A DNA stretch of 64,000 nucleotides, from assembly GCA_964019425.1 (NCBI GenBank), contig OZ025810.1, forward strand, positions 992,001 to 1,056,000. Direction: 5' to 3'. Below are positions 28,149 through 39,203 of the stretch, piece by piece. The position numbers and the translations under genes were made by a program. Source of the stretch: Flectonema sp. DT1601 (lineage: Eukaryota > Euglenozoa > Diplonemea > Diplonemida > Diplonemidae). Numbering within the stretch: position 1 is the first letter of the stretch; the number at the start of each line of letters is the position of its first letter. The notes under the pieces are model-generated. The model was not told the origin of the DNA, made no database searches, and saw nothing but the letters and a program-made list of their open reading frames with translations.

Positions 28149-29666
28149 ATGGATATGTCTATGACTAACACCGATTTAATCTCTCACCAGATTCCAAGTA
28201 CCGTTCCTGGTTTTGGGGTGAATACTATGGGGATGGGAATGATTGGTGACTTCCCTCAAAGTACAATGCCGTTGGCGCCATTGCCAATTGCTGGGTCTCC
28301 AAGTGATCTCCCACTGCAACAGATGAGCAATATCGGTGGTGTCTTAGCAACTAGTGGAAGCGGAATGCCACAACAAGACTTCCGTAGAGAAACACAAGAG
28401 AGACGCCCATCTCTCTTTGTTGGAGGACTGCCTCGTGAATGGGGTGCTGAACAAGTAAAGCAGTTCCTAATGGACAACTGTCCTGCCTGTCATGGTCAAA
28501 ACCCAAGTGTCTACATGAAAAAGGGATACTGCTTTGTTAACTTCCGCAAAGACGGAATTGCTGAAGCACTCGAAGAAAGCCTCAACGGACTTACCCTTGA
28601 AGGTAAAAAGATTGGAGTTCGCGTTCAAACTAGAGAAAATCACACTCGCGCCAAGGATGAAAAGGACAAAAAGAGAAAGGCTGAAGAAGCTGCATCGCAG
28701 GCATTAATTCCAATTAATACAACAAACAACATGATTGCACAACCTGCTCAGATTCCAGCACCACAGAATGGTGCAGTCTTCCAACCTAATATCCAACAAT
28801 GGGATAACTCTGCGCTGTATGGACCTGTTCAGGGAATGATGATTAATCAAACTGCATTGACAACTCTCAATCATCCAATTATGTCAAACCCACAGCAAAC
28901 ACCTGCTGCACCATTTTACAATGCCATGCCAGTACAGCAGTTACCAACTGCAACTAATCAGCTTGGATTAGTTGGACCTCTTTCTGTTGCTGCGGCTAAC
29001 AACAGTTTTAACTCAGTACCTCCTCCTCTTAGCTCGTCTTTGTTTGTAGGTGCTGGAACTGGTAATACTCCACCACAGCAATTGTTGGAGGAATCTCAAA
29101 ACACGCTCATCGAGATGCCAGAATCTCCATCTGTTCAGATTGGGGGTTTGGTTAACACTCTTCCTCCAGTTAACGCACACCTCCAACAAGTTGCTCCACT
29201 TGACCAGGGAACTCGCAACAAAAAGAATCGTAAAAACAACAATTTAAAAAAGGTGAAGCCTTCTGTATTTGTTGGTGGGCTTCGTGCTGACATCACTGAG
29301 AGAGAGATTAAGAATTTCTTTGGAGTTTGGGGTAAAATCAATCACGTTACTATTAAGGAAGGGTTCGCTTTTATTGACTTCGTTTCTGACGCGGATGCTA
29401 TGCAGGCTGTATCAAAGACCAATGGATACCTTTATGATGGTAAGCAACTTGGTGTTCGTATTCAAACCGAAGAAAACAGAAAGATGGCGCAGGATGCTAA
29501 AAAGAAGGGTGAGAACGTTTCGTTAGTTTTCCGCAGACATGAGGAGCATCCTGCTGCCTTTCCTTTCGTGAACACTATGGCCAACACTGCACAGATTCCG
29601 TTAGCTGCCTGTGCTGCTCCTATCGATCCATCTTTGATATACAACACTCCTACCCCTGCTCCGTGA
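28149..29666 (+). CDS. two-RRM RNA-binding protein
   Basis: 505 residues. RRM1 (~92-170) shows RNP2 LFVGGLP and RNP1 KKGYCFVNF. RRM2 (~371-445) shows VFVGGL and KEGFAFIDF. Both are followed by near-identical GV-R/VRIQTxEN extensions, so they arose by duplication. A charged ARDEKDKKRK helix follows RRM1, and a long Gln/Asn/Pro-rich linker (~190-365) and a Pro-rich tail look disordered. Likely a post-transcriptional regulator, which matters where transcription is polycistronic. The acceptor is the CCCCCTTCATCAG 28 nt upstream. Confidence 0.85.
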   Translation: MDMSMTNTDLISHQIPSTVPGFGVNTMGMGMIGDFPQSTMPLAPLPIAGSPSDLPLQQMSNIGGVLATSGSGMPQQDFRRETQERRPSLFVGGLPREWGAEQVKQFLMDNCPACHGQNPSVYMKKGYCFVNFRKDGIAEALEESLNGLTLEGKKIGVRVQTRENHTRAKDEKDKKRKAEEAASQALIPINTTNNMIAQPAQIPAPQNGAVFQPNIQQWDNSALYGPVQGMMINQTALTTLNHPIMSNPQQTPAAPFYNAMPVQQLPTATNQLGLVGPLSVAAANNSFNSVPPPLSSSLFVGAGTGNTPPQQLLEESQNTLIEMPESPSVQIGGLVNTLPPVNAHLQQVAPLDQGTRNKKNRKNNNLKKVKPSVFVGGLRADITEREIKNFFGVWGKINHVTIKEGFAFIDFVSDADAMQAVSKTNGYLYDGKQLGVRIQTEENRKMAQDAKKKGENVSLVFRRHEEHPAAFPFVNTMANTAQIPLAACAAPIDPSLIYNTPTPAP

Positions 29667-31989
29667 TAGTCAATTTATGATTTTTTGTTTTTTTCTACAC
29701 GCTTTTTTTTTTTTTTTTTTTTTTTTTTTTCCCTTCAATTCTTTTTTTGAAAAACAAAAAAAAAAACAAAAAAAAAAAAAAAAAAACAAATAACTAATTA
29801 CGCAATAGTCCCTCTCTCTCTATCTCTCTCCCTCTCTCTAGCAACGGTTTCTTTGGATGTGGAAAACACGGGTTCTCACCTTGCCTTACCATGGAACGGC
29901 TATTCGAGGTGCGTCGAACTTGTTTTGTTAGTAAATTGGAGCCACGGACGGTACCTAGAGACAATTTTTCCACTATAGGAAAGATTCGAGACCCTATTGA
30001 GGGAAAAAAAAAAAAAAAAAAAAAAAAAAGATGCTAGCAAAAAAAAAAAAATATGAAACAAAAACAAAAACCTACTATTGGAAAAAGAAAAAAAAAAAAA
30101 AAAAAACGCATAAACGTAATAAAGAAACACCTATTTATGTTTTTTCTCTCTCTTTTTTATTTTATTTTCTTCTTTTCTTTTCTTTTCTTTACCTAGAGCT
30201 GTCTACATGTATTGTGTGAAAATGCTTGGAAGAAAAAAAAAAAAAAAAGGTTTGCTTCCTTGGAACTTGCCTGGTTACTGTTCTCTACAAAAGTCTTTTG
30301 TTTTTACTGCTTAATAATGCCACTAAAAAACCATCCCCCACTCAGCCTCAGCCCAGCTTTTTACCCCAGAGCCGATTTTTTTCTCTTTAATTTACTTATT
30401 TTTTTAATATTTTTATTTTACTTTATTTTTATTTTTTTGCACCCTCACCTCCGAGTCTCTTTTATTGTTTATTTTTTTCCCCCTTTTTTTTCTTTTCTTC
30501 TTCAAAAGTTTATTTACAGTTATTTATCCATGTAATCGGAGTTGCTCTTCGGAAAGCACAAAAAAAAAAAAAAAAAGAAAAGTCTTCCTCCCATGGAACG
30601 GCTCAACTTTCTGAATCGTGAGCTTCGAAGAAGGAAACTCATGTTGTTTAAGAAACTGAGCTGTTGTTCGCAGCTATGTTCCTTTTGAGAAATTGACTGT
30701 GTGGATTTCTTATACTTCTGAGAACACGTACCTGTCCGCCACTCCCACCCTACCCCTGAAGATTCTTATTCACTCGGCTCACAAAGCTGAGGGAACAGAA
30801 AATCTGTGATTTTCTATTATATTAAGATTCGCACAAAAAAAAAGGAGGAAACAAAAAATGAGAAAGGATTTTCTTTTCACCTTTTTTTTTTTATTTGTTT
30901 TTTTATTTTTTTGAAATAGGAAGGTACGCTGTTGCAAGTTCTCGAGTTACAGATCTCCTTCATGCTTGCCACCATTTTTTTTACGGGGCACTCAATCAAC
31001 CAAAAACCTGCTAACTCAGCAATCAAACAAGAGAAGAATTTTTTAAAAGAAGGTCATAAGTGGAAATTTTTTTAAAAAAAGGAAAAAAAACAAACAAAAT
31101 AATAAGTATCAAATTGTTAATTTGGTTAAAAAAAAAAAAAGGAAAAAGAAGAAGAAGCTAAAAAATACGTCAACCAAAAAAAAAAAAAAGATTGCTAATT
31201 TGTGATCAATTTTTTAAGAAGGATTTTTTTGAAATAATTTAAAAAAAAAAATAAATAAATAAATAAAGACAACTGAGTCACACTTTTTTTATACCGCTGG
31301 AATGGTACGCTATCGTTCTCACGCACGAAATCAGAGTCTTCTGTAACAATATTATGTGTTATGAATTTTCTAAACGGATTTACGGCTGATTTTCTTTTTT
31401 TCAGACAAGTAGTCCTTTTTGTGAATCCAAGTTCCGACTCTTGGTAACTTGCTACATCTTTGAAAATATTTCGTATTTCCTTATTCCAAACTGCTCTGAG
31501 AGCAAGAAGTTGAAAAGCAAAAGAAAAAAAAAAAAAAAAAAGAAAAAAAAACACAGTCGGTATTTTATTCGGTGCTATTGTTTTTTTTTTTTTTTTTTGA
31601 ATTTTTTTGAATTTTTTATATGGAAAAAGTATAGCACCGAGTTTTACTTGGAAAAGTATGCACTGAGTTTTTTTTAAACTTTTTTTTTTTTTTTTTTTTT
31701 GAAAATTTTTTTTTGATCTTTTTCTTAACGAAAGTGTTGAACAACAAGAAAACTAGGTGGGAAGAGGGTATAAAAAAAAAAAAAAAAAAAAAGCTACAAC
31801 AAAAAAAAATGGATTATTAAATATTTCTTAGCACCACTGTCATTCCATCACAGATCGATCCTTATTCTAGTCTCGAGGTGGGTCATTTTTTTAAAAAAAA
31901 AAATCGACTACCTATACGATACGTGAATTCGCAAAAAACGTTTTTTTTTTTTTTTTTTTCATCTCCACCTGTTTCCCTCTTTTTTTTTT

Positions 31990-32142
31990 TGTACGGCGAA
32001 GTCGGAGAAGAAACTATTCAGATTGAAAAGCCGTTATTTCTTGTAGTCATGATTTATAGTCATGGCGTGTTTCCCGGTGCGGCAGGATGCTATCTGCGTT
32101 CAACGAAATATAAGGCTAATCTGAATGGTTTTTTTTTTTTTT
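31990..32142 (+). repeat. dispersed structured element, copy C (full length)
   Basis: After T10: GTAC then CGGC-GAA-GTCG, GGAGAAG, AAAC. ATTCAGATT pairs perfectly with AATCTGAAT ~95 nt further on, then GGTTTTTT. The middle closely matches copy A (GCCGTTATTTCT, GTCATGATTTAT, CAACGAAA). Not near an identified gene. Confidence 0.7.
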
Positions 32143-33908
32143 CCCCCCGTTTCTTGATTTATACTGTCTACCTGGTCTTAGCATGAAAAAAAAAACTGAA
32201 AAAAAAAAGAGTGGTGTTCTGGTTTTCGTGGGAATTTTGTACACTTACCGGTGTGGTTATAATGATGTTTTGTCGGGTGTCTGTCTTTGCAAGAACAAAA
32301 TTTTAAAAAAAAAAGAAAAAAAAAAAAGGGAATCTTAAGAAAAAAAGCCACATGATCAGGTGTGGCACATCAATAACGAGTCTGCAAAAAAACTGATTTT
32401 TTTTTTTTTTTTTTTTTGGCGGTTGTGTTTTGCGGTAATTTCCACACAATCCAAACTATCTCTTCTCTGGTCTTCCAGGGTGCCGCTGCACTTAAAAAAT
32501 AAAAATAAATAAGAAGCTATTCATTTTGAATGTCATCTCCATCGAGGGTGTTTTCCCCCACCCAACCCCACCTACTCCTATGCTCTTTTTATTTCATTTG
32601 AATTCGGATTCTTCATGTGTAGTATTAAGGTCTTGCTGTTTTAGTGTGTAGGTGAAAAAAAAAAAATAAAAATTTTTAAAAAAAAAAAAAAAAGCTTCGC
32701 TCTTTCTGCCTACTAATAATATACCGTCTTGGATTATTCTCGTGTTCGGAAGTTCTTTTTTTTTTTTTTCTTTTTTTCTTTCTTCTTCTAGGTGATTTCA
32801 TGTGCCCAGCTGTGGTTTTCAAAAGCCATAAAAGCGGTGCATTCTCTACGCTAGTCGGGTCACCTACCAAATCTGTGACTATCTTATAATAATTCTCTGG
32901 CGCATGTGGGATGTTTTCCCGTAAATGTGGCGGTGACAAAACTTTTCTTGCAAAAAAAAAAAAAATAACAATAAATAAAGAATATTTCGGCTTTCGTTGT
33001 TTGCTCCCTAAGGCGAGCATAATCTTTTTGTTTCGCGGGATGAAACTCGCTAAATTACTACTCCCAGATTCGATAATGCCCCCCATAGCCTTTTTTTTTT
33101 TTTTTAGCCTCCTCAAAGAGGCAAAAAAAAAAAAATAATACTACTTCGTCTAATATGCTTCATATCTAGGGTTACTTTCTTAAGAAAAGTACTATTCTTT
33201 TTTATTTTTTTTTGTTTTTTTTTCATCGTTTTCTCTTCTAGGCGACACGAAGTGAAGGACCAGACAGCTCATTTTAAATTATCCCTCGTCTTCCCACTAA
33301 AGTAGGTAGTGAAAGTTCTCAATCGGGTTTTTTTTAAAAGCGCAATAGGTGTGTACTCTTCTATGTGCGGCAGTGTGCTGACACCCGCACATCCCCTACA
33401 AGAACATTTTTTCAGGTTTTTTCATCCGGGTACACAATGAGTGCCTTGCTTCCCTTTTTTTTTTGGTTTTTTTTTTTGTGAAAATTGGCTTTAATTAATA
33501 AGCCAGAACGATACTAAACTAATATAGGCCATATACTCAAAACTCAAGGGAGAGGGGGGAGACTTTGCAGTTTTAGTACAAAATTCTAGTTGTAAACACA
33601 ACGGTGATTCATATAAAAAGGAAGTTCTCTGTAGTTGTTGCAGAGAGCTTGCTTGATAGCTTCACGTTGTGTTCTATATGAAGGCGGTTGTTCTCGTTTT
33701 ACACGATTATTACAATCCTCCTAAGAAATCCTTTTCCATCCCATGACTGTAATCTTTTGGACACTCTCGTGTTGTAGAGACTGAGAGGTGTTCTTTTGAT
33801 TTGCACGGGTTGGTTAATTGTCTTTTTGAGTGAACCCCATTTTTTCCCCCTTCTAGCACGTGCTATTTGCAAAAGAAGGCAAATTGTCTTACACTTCCCC
33901 AAACTGTT

Positions 33909-33937
33909 ACCAGACCTGACCCAGCACGAGGTCTGGT
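33909..33937 (+). other. perfect 8-bp hairpin
   Basis: ACCAGACC, 13-nt loop, GGTCTGGT, inside an ~850 bp island unusually free of long homopolymer runs. Function unknown. Confidence 0.4.
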
Positions 33938-36228
33938 CTGTATTAACTGTTAATGTTGAGATGGATGTTACGTTGGCATCATTCAGTGTGGTGGATGCTT
34001 TAGGCATTTTCTGGCACTCGAGTACGTCGCGTATTGTTCTCTTGAGCACCTACCTAATTAAAAGGTATGGATGCACATGCTCTTACCAACTGTTAAAGTC
34101 AAGCAGTTCTGCTTAAATTCACACGGATTCACACGGCAGGATCTGTAGAATACTTTGTGTTGGTTACCTTATCCGGGGTATCTTCAGTGCTTTACGTGTT
34201 TGGCATTTGTCAAAAGAATGATGTTAAACAGAGCACTTGAGCACGCTTCGTAATTATTCTTCCCATGAGCGCGTGGCTGTTTGATTGCACGTGATTCTTT
34301 TCCTCACTGTTTTTTTATTTATTTATTTCGTCAATGTAGTCAACACAAGAAGATGTTTTTTATTCTTTTTTTTTTTTTTTTTTTTTTTGAGAGCTAATCT
34401 TGCACCCACGTTATGGGGGAAGTACAAGTAGCTTCTATGCCACCAGCTGGTACCGCAACGACCAATTCGTGCACAGGCAAACCCACCAGCAATATCACGC
34501 AACGATGCCTTGTTGTTATTATTTTCTTTTATACTCGTTTGCTCTTTTTGAAGAGTTTTGCTTAATGAAAATGTGTGATGGCTGAGTTCAGCGTATGTTG
34601 TCTGAAGGATATTTCTTTCATGTCTTATGTATTAGCTGAGTGTTGGTTGAATCGAGAGTTTTTCATGTCCTCGTCTTCTCATTTCTTTCCTGTCTTGCCA
34701 GGTCTCATGTTTGACTTTTTTTGTTTACTTCAAAAAAAAAAAAAACTTTTTTTATTATTATTGGATCATTTCTTCTTTTCCTTCTCTTCATAGTATGACG
34801 ACTTCTAGAGCTTGAGTTGTTGTTTTTTTTTTTGCCAGCGCTCACAACGCATTTGTCGAGCGTTGGTGGAGCACTGTGTGAGTGTTTTTTTTTTTAATTT
34901 TAATTTTTTTTTTTTATTTATTTGCAGAAAATGAAATTACTTCTTGCACAGCAGATTTAGTGAGTATTCTTCTGTTTCTCCTCTTTCCTTCGCCCCTGTG
35001 TACTTTCATTTTTTGCAACTTTATTGTTGCGGGCAAAATGAAGAACGACGCCATTACTTGGTAGTTCCTTTTCCTTCTTCTTCTTCTTTTGTGTCGGTTT
35101 CTTTTTTTTGTTCCCAGTTTCTTTTTTGACAACGGGGAAAGATGTAGCCAAATTGCTCACCACTTTTTTCGTAGAAAAGAAGGGAGTTCCAAAACAGCAA
35201 AAATAAAATAAAAAATAAAAAAATAAAATAATAAGAAGGACAATCGTCTATTTTGTCAGCATTTAACTCACCTTTTTGTGACGAGTCTCTTCATTGCTAT
35301 CGGGAACAAAAATCTTCCCTTCTTTCTCCTTTATTATTTTCGTTGATATCTGATTTTTGAACACATGTTTGATGCACTCAAAATCTTCTCCTTAAGCATA
35401 TGTTTATCCTGCCCTCATCCACTAAATTGCGGTTATTATTTCTTTATATAAGGTGGTTGAAAATAAATTGAGATGTGGGGTAGTTTTATGCCGCAACATG
35501 CATGTTATACCTCCCACTCTTTAGCATCCATCCTTTTTCTTGAAGTTAATTTTACAAGAAATGTCAGTCGGTATTTGCTTTTTTTATATATATAAATCAA
35601 GAACTATCTTTGTAATTGTACGCTGATAGCAAATTAAGATAAAATTGTTTTCATTTTATATTTGGCTTGCGGTTGTACATTACGCCTCATTTCATTTTTT
35701 TTTTTTTTTTGTTCTGATTTTTTCTTCTTTTTTACCGATTTGGCGCTGTCTTGTGAAACGTGGGTAATTAACGCCACCCAGGTTATTCCTATTCCTTTTT
35801 TTTTTTTTTTTTTTTGAAGTACCACAAGCAAGGTGCTCCCCTCTTTGGTATCCAGTCCTTGCCACTATACTGTTGCGCCGCAGCGACTAGTGTTCATCGT
35901 GCTATGGAACAAGTTATAGTGTAGCCTTAGTTGGTTGACAGCATGGTTGTTGTCAGCTGTATGACCAAATAAAAGATGGGGTGTTAAAAAACGAATTACT
36001 TTTTTTTTTTTTTCGTTGATTCTGCAACCCTTTAAGTATACCTTCTCACTTTTGTGGGTTATTGTATTTACTTACCCCAGGGTTGTTTGCGCTGTGGTGA
36101 AACTATTTTCTTGTTTGTTTTTGATGTTTTGCGTATGTTCTGCCTTCCTGTAGGATTCAGACAGGTATAGATTTATCACACGTTCTTTCTTTTTGAACGT
36201 GAGGAATTTTCGAGGAAGACTATTTCTT

Positions 36229-36259
<31 letters not shown>

Positions 36260-38972
36260 TTATATTCTTCTATCTCTCCCTCACCAAATCCGTTTTATTA
36301 TACTTTTTTTTGTAGCAAAATTTGGTTTTTTTTTTATTTTTTTTTGTTTGGAACCAATAAAAAAGAGAGTTAAAAAAAAACTGGAGAAAAAAAAAAACTC
36401 GTTTTCTTTTTTTTATTTATTGTTTTTTCCTTCCAGATGGTAATTACCCATTGAGTGATACCACGTCTTGCAGCCAATTCCCGGATTTCCTTTGGTTTTT
36501 CCTTTTGGGGGTTACGAGTCTGGAATTTTATTCAGCGCGAGAGACTTACCTTCTGATATTCAAAGGGCCGTTTCTATTTTCCTTCTCTCTTTTTTAAAAA
36601 AAAAAGAAAAAAGAAAAAATTTATATTTTTTTTTTTTTTTTTCATATATTCACTTTTTCTACCCTTTTTTCCCCATCCCCTTCGCGGTGTATACTACGGA
36701 TTTTGCAGATTTCAAAAAAAAAGGTTATTCTCTCTCACGAAACTGCTGGAATGCAGATGTCTTGTTGCTTTAAGCCATATTGCTTACCGTTTCTTTGCGC
36801 TAATTGCTACTTACTAGAAAACTCCCGGAGAAGTTCGTGTTGAAAAAAAAAAAAAAAAAGAAATATATTATTATGATCATAGCTTTCTTGTAACAATAAA
36901 CGCATCGTGGACAAAATAGAGCTATGATGTGTGTGGTTTACACTCATATTCAACAAGACGATGCCGCGAAAAAAAAAAAAACGCAAACGAAAAATAAAAT
37001 AAAATAAAAAAATTATTCCATCTGGAAGGAAAAACAAAAAAAAAAAAAAAAAAAATCTATATTAAAAAAATCAAAATACAACTTTTGTTTTTTTTAAATT
37101 AACGAAATATAACGTCTCCTGTTTTCCCTTCCCTTTTGCGATATTCCAAAAGTCTTCTTAAGCGAAGTTTGTGCTCGAAGCATTTTTTATGGTACAGCAT
37201 TTTTTTTTCGATTCTTGGTACACTCGCTTACCTCGCTTTCTGGGGGAAGCTTCATTGTTGCCTCCCTTCCCACTTTGCCCGTGAAGGTTAAAAAGTCAGT
37301 TCCTGCTGGCGGGTGTAGTCCAGTGACGTTGTGTCTCTTAGCAATAATGAACTAAACCTTGCCTCGTCATGTTGTATTTCTCTGTTTTTTGTTCCTTTTT
37401 TTTTTTTTTTTTTTTTTTAAATAATTCCTTTGTGTGTGGTTTCTCTCCCCTCTTTGGGGTTCACGATTTCTTTTCGTACTAAAAAGATCACACCGACGGG
37501 GGAAAAAAAAAAAAAAAAAAAATAAAGGGAGAAAACAAAAAGAGATTATTGAAGCGTGGTCGGAAGGATGTGTTTTTCACTAACAGAATTTTCGAGTCTC
37601 TGTGTACTAATAACTACTAACAAAAAATATTAAAACACAAAAAAAAAAAAGAAAAAGAAAAAAAAGAAGAAAGTTCCAATTTTTTTTTGGTATACATATT
37701 TTTCTTTTTCCCCCCTGTAGTCTTATACTTGATGAATACAAGATCTGTTCCCTTCCTAGCAACTTTTGACTATCGGTGCTCGTGAAATTGTGTGCTTTAA
37801 AGTTGTACAGATGAGTATTCGATACTTACATTACACACAGACTCGGAACCCAGCGCGTAAATCAACTTTTTTTTAAAATTCTTTTTTTTCCCCGTTTTTT
37901 TCTTTTCTTTTTTTTTTTTTCAATTTCCTTTTTCTCACTTGTTTTTTTTTACCGATGGATCTCTTTGTAGCCATGTGTATCTCTCTCTCTTTTTTTCTTC
38001 TTTTTTTTTTCTTTTTGTTTGTTGAAGACGTCGGGTGAGTCTCAGATACGCAAACAAAGATACAAAAAATCAGCTTGCGTCACACACAGTGGAGCTATTC
38101 TGCAATGCGCAATCAGGAGAACCAGGTTGAATATAATGGAAGGAAAAAAAAAAAAAAAAGAAAAAAGCAAAAAAAAAAAAAAAAAAAGAATAGAAAAAAA
38201 AAAGATTTAAATAGCGCCCTGGCATTCTGTCTCACTTACTTCATTTCCCTTTTTTTTTTTTTTTTTTTTGCGAAGACATTTTTTAAAAAAAAAAAAAAAA
38301 AAAAAAAGTTATTGTTTATTTTGTTCATTTGTGCTGGGAGACTTTTTATTAAAAAAAAAAAAAAAAAGAACTGCTGCCATGTGCACGCAAAATAAGATCA
38401 AACATCTTGGCATGTTCTTGCACAGAGAGATTCTTGCTGTGGCTCGACTTGTCGGGATAGTTTTCACTGGGAGGTTTTTAGTTACTCAAAGTTCCCTATT
38501 TCCATTCCCTTTTCCCCCCTCCCATTTTTTCTTTTCGTTTCTTACACTGAGATAGTACGTAGTATATTTAAAAAATTAAATCAAAAAAAAAAAAAAACGG
38601 AAATAATCTTTTACCAAAAGCAATTTATTCCCTTCTGGTTGTTCATACCTGAGTTCCGAGTTCTGGTTTTTTTTATTTCAGGTTTTTTAGTGGCATTATT
38701 TATTTTTTTCTTCGGATTCGTTCTTTCCCGACTCTTTTATTCCTTCATTCCTTTTCACTCTTATCTTTTGCCCTTCCCCTCTTCACTCTAAAGTAGTGCC
38801 CTTTTCGGACTTCATTTTTGTTTAAAAAAATAGAACAGAAAAGGGCCTTATGTTTGCTCAGAGGTTATGTGGTTAAGTTTGCAACCTTGTTTGCAGTGCA
38901 GAGCTCTTTACAAAACGGCTACAATAAGTAAAGCCTCTTTGGAGTTTTTTTATTTTAATTTTTCTTTTTCAA

Positions 38973-39009
<37 letters not shown>

Positions 39010-39117
39010 TCAGCAAAAAACCCCAGTTACGAGGTCACTGTTCCGAACTTCAACATCCTTATTTTTTTTTACCCCAATTCGCCCTCGAGATTTCCCCTGC
39101 ATCTTTTTTTTTTTTCC

Positions 39118-39203
39118 CGGTTTCGTGCACAAACAAAACATCAGTGTTATATTACTATTTTCTGTATAGTTTTAAGATAAAGCCAATTCATTTTTTTTTT
39201 TTT
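39118..39203 (+). repeat. ~88-nt dispersed repeat, copy 2
   Basis: GGTTTCGTGCACAAAC start, shared TATATTACTATTTTCTGTAT core, TTTTAAGATAAA and CCAATTC block, then T12. Same order as copy 1 at 11061 with small indels. Confidence 0.6.

Noticed and set aside
29891-30004. Possible first exon starting ATGGAACGGCT after a strong acceptor, with a similar start at 30593
   Set aside because: No usable donor before the A-run, no downstream exon, and CGG/CTA/GTG codons are atypical here. Only the 13-nt match CCATGGAACGGCT is real.
32792-32890. Possible terminal exon after the TTCTTCTAG acceptor
   Set aside because: Short open frame ending in TAA but no partner exon and unusual codons; kept only as an acceptor-like signal.
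32676-33116. Coding-like frames on the minus strand in the 12 kb block (also 33699-34049, 40244-40456, 41255-41437)
   Set aside because: They are interrupted by translated A/T runs, lack start codons or proper introns, use codons unlike the real genes, and the plus strand of the same islands looks equally plausible.
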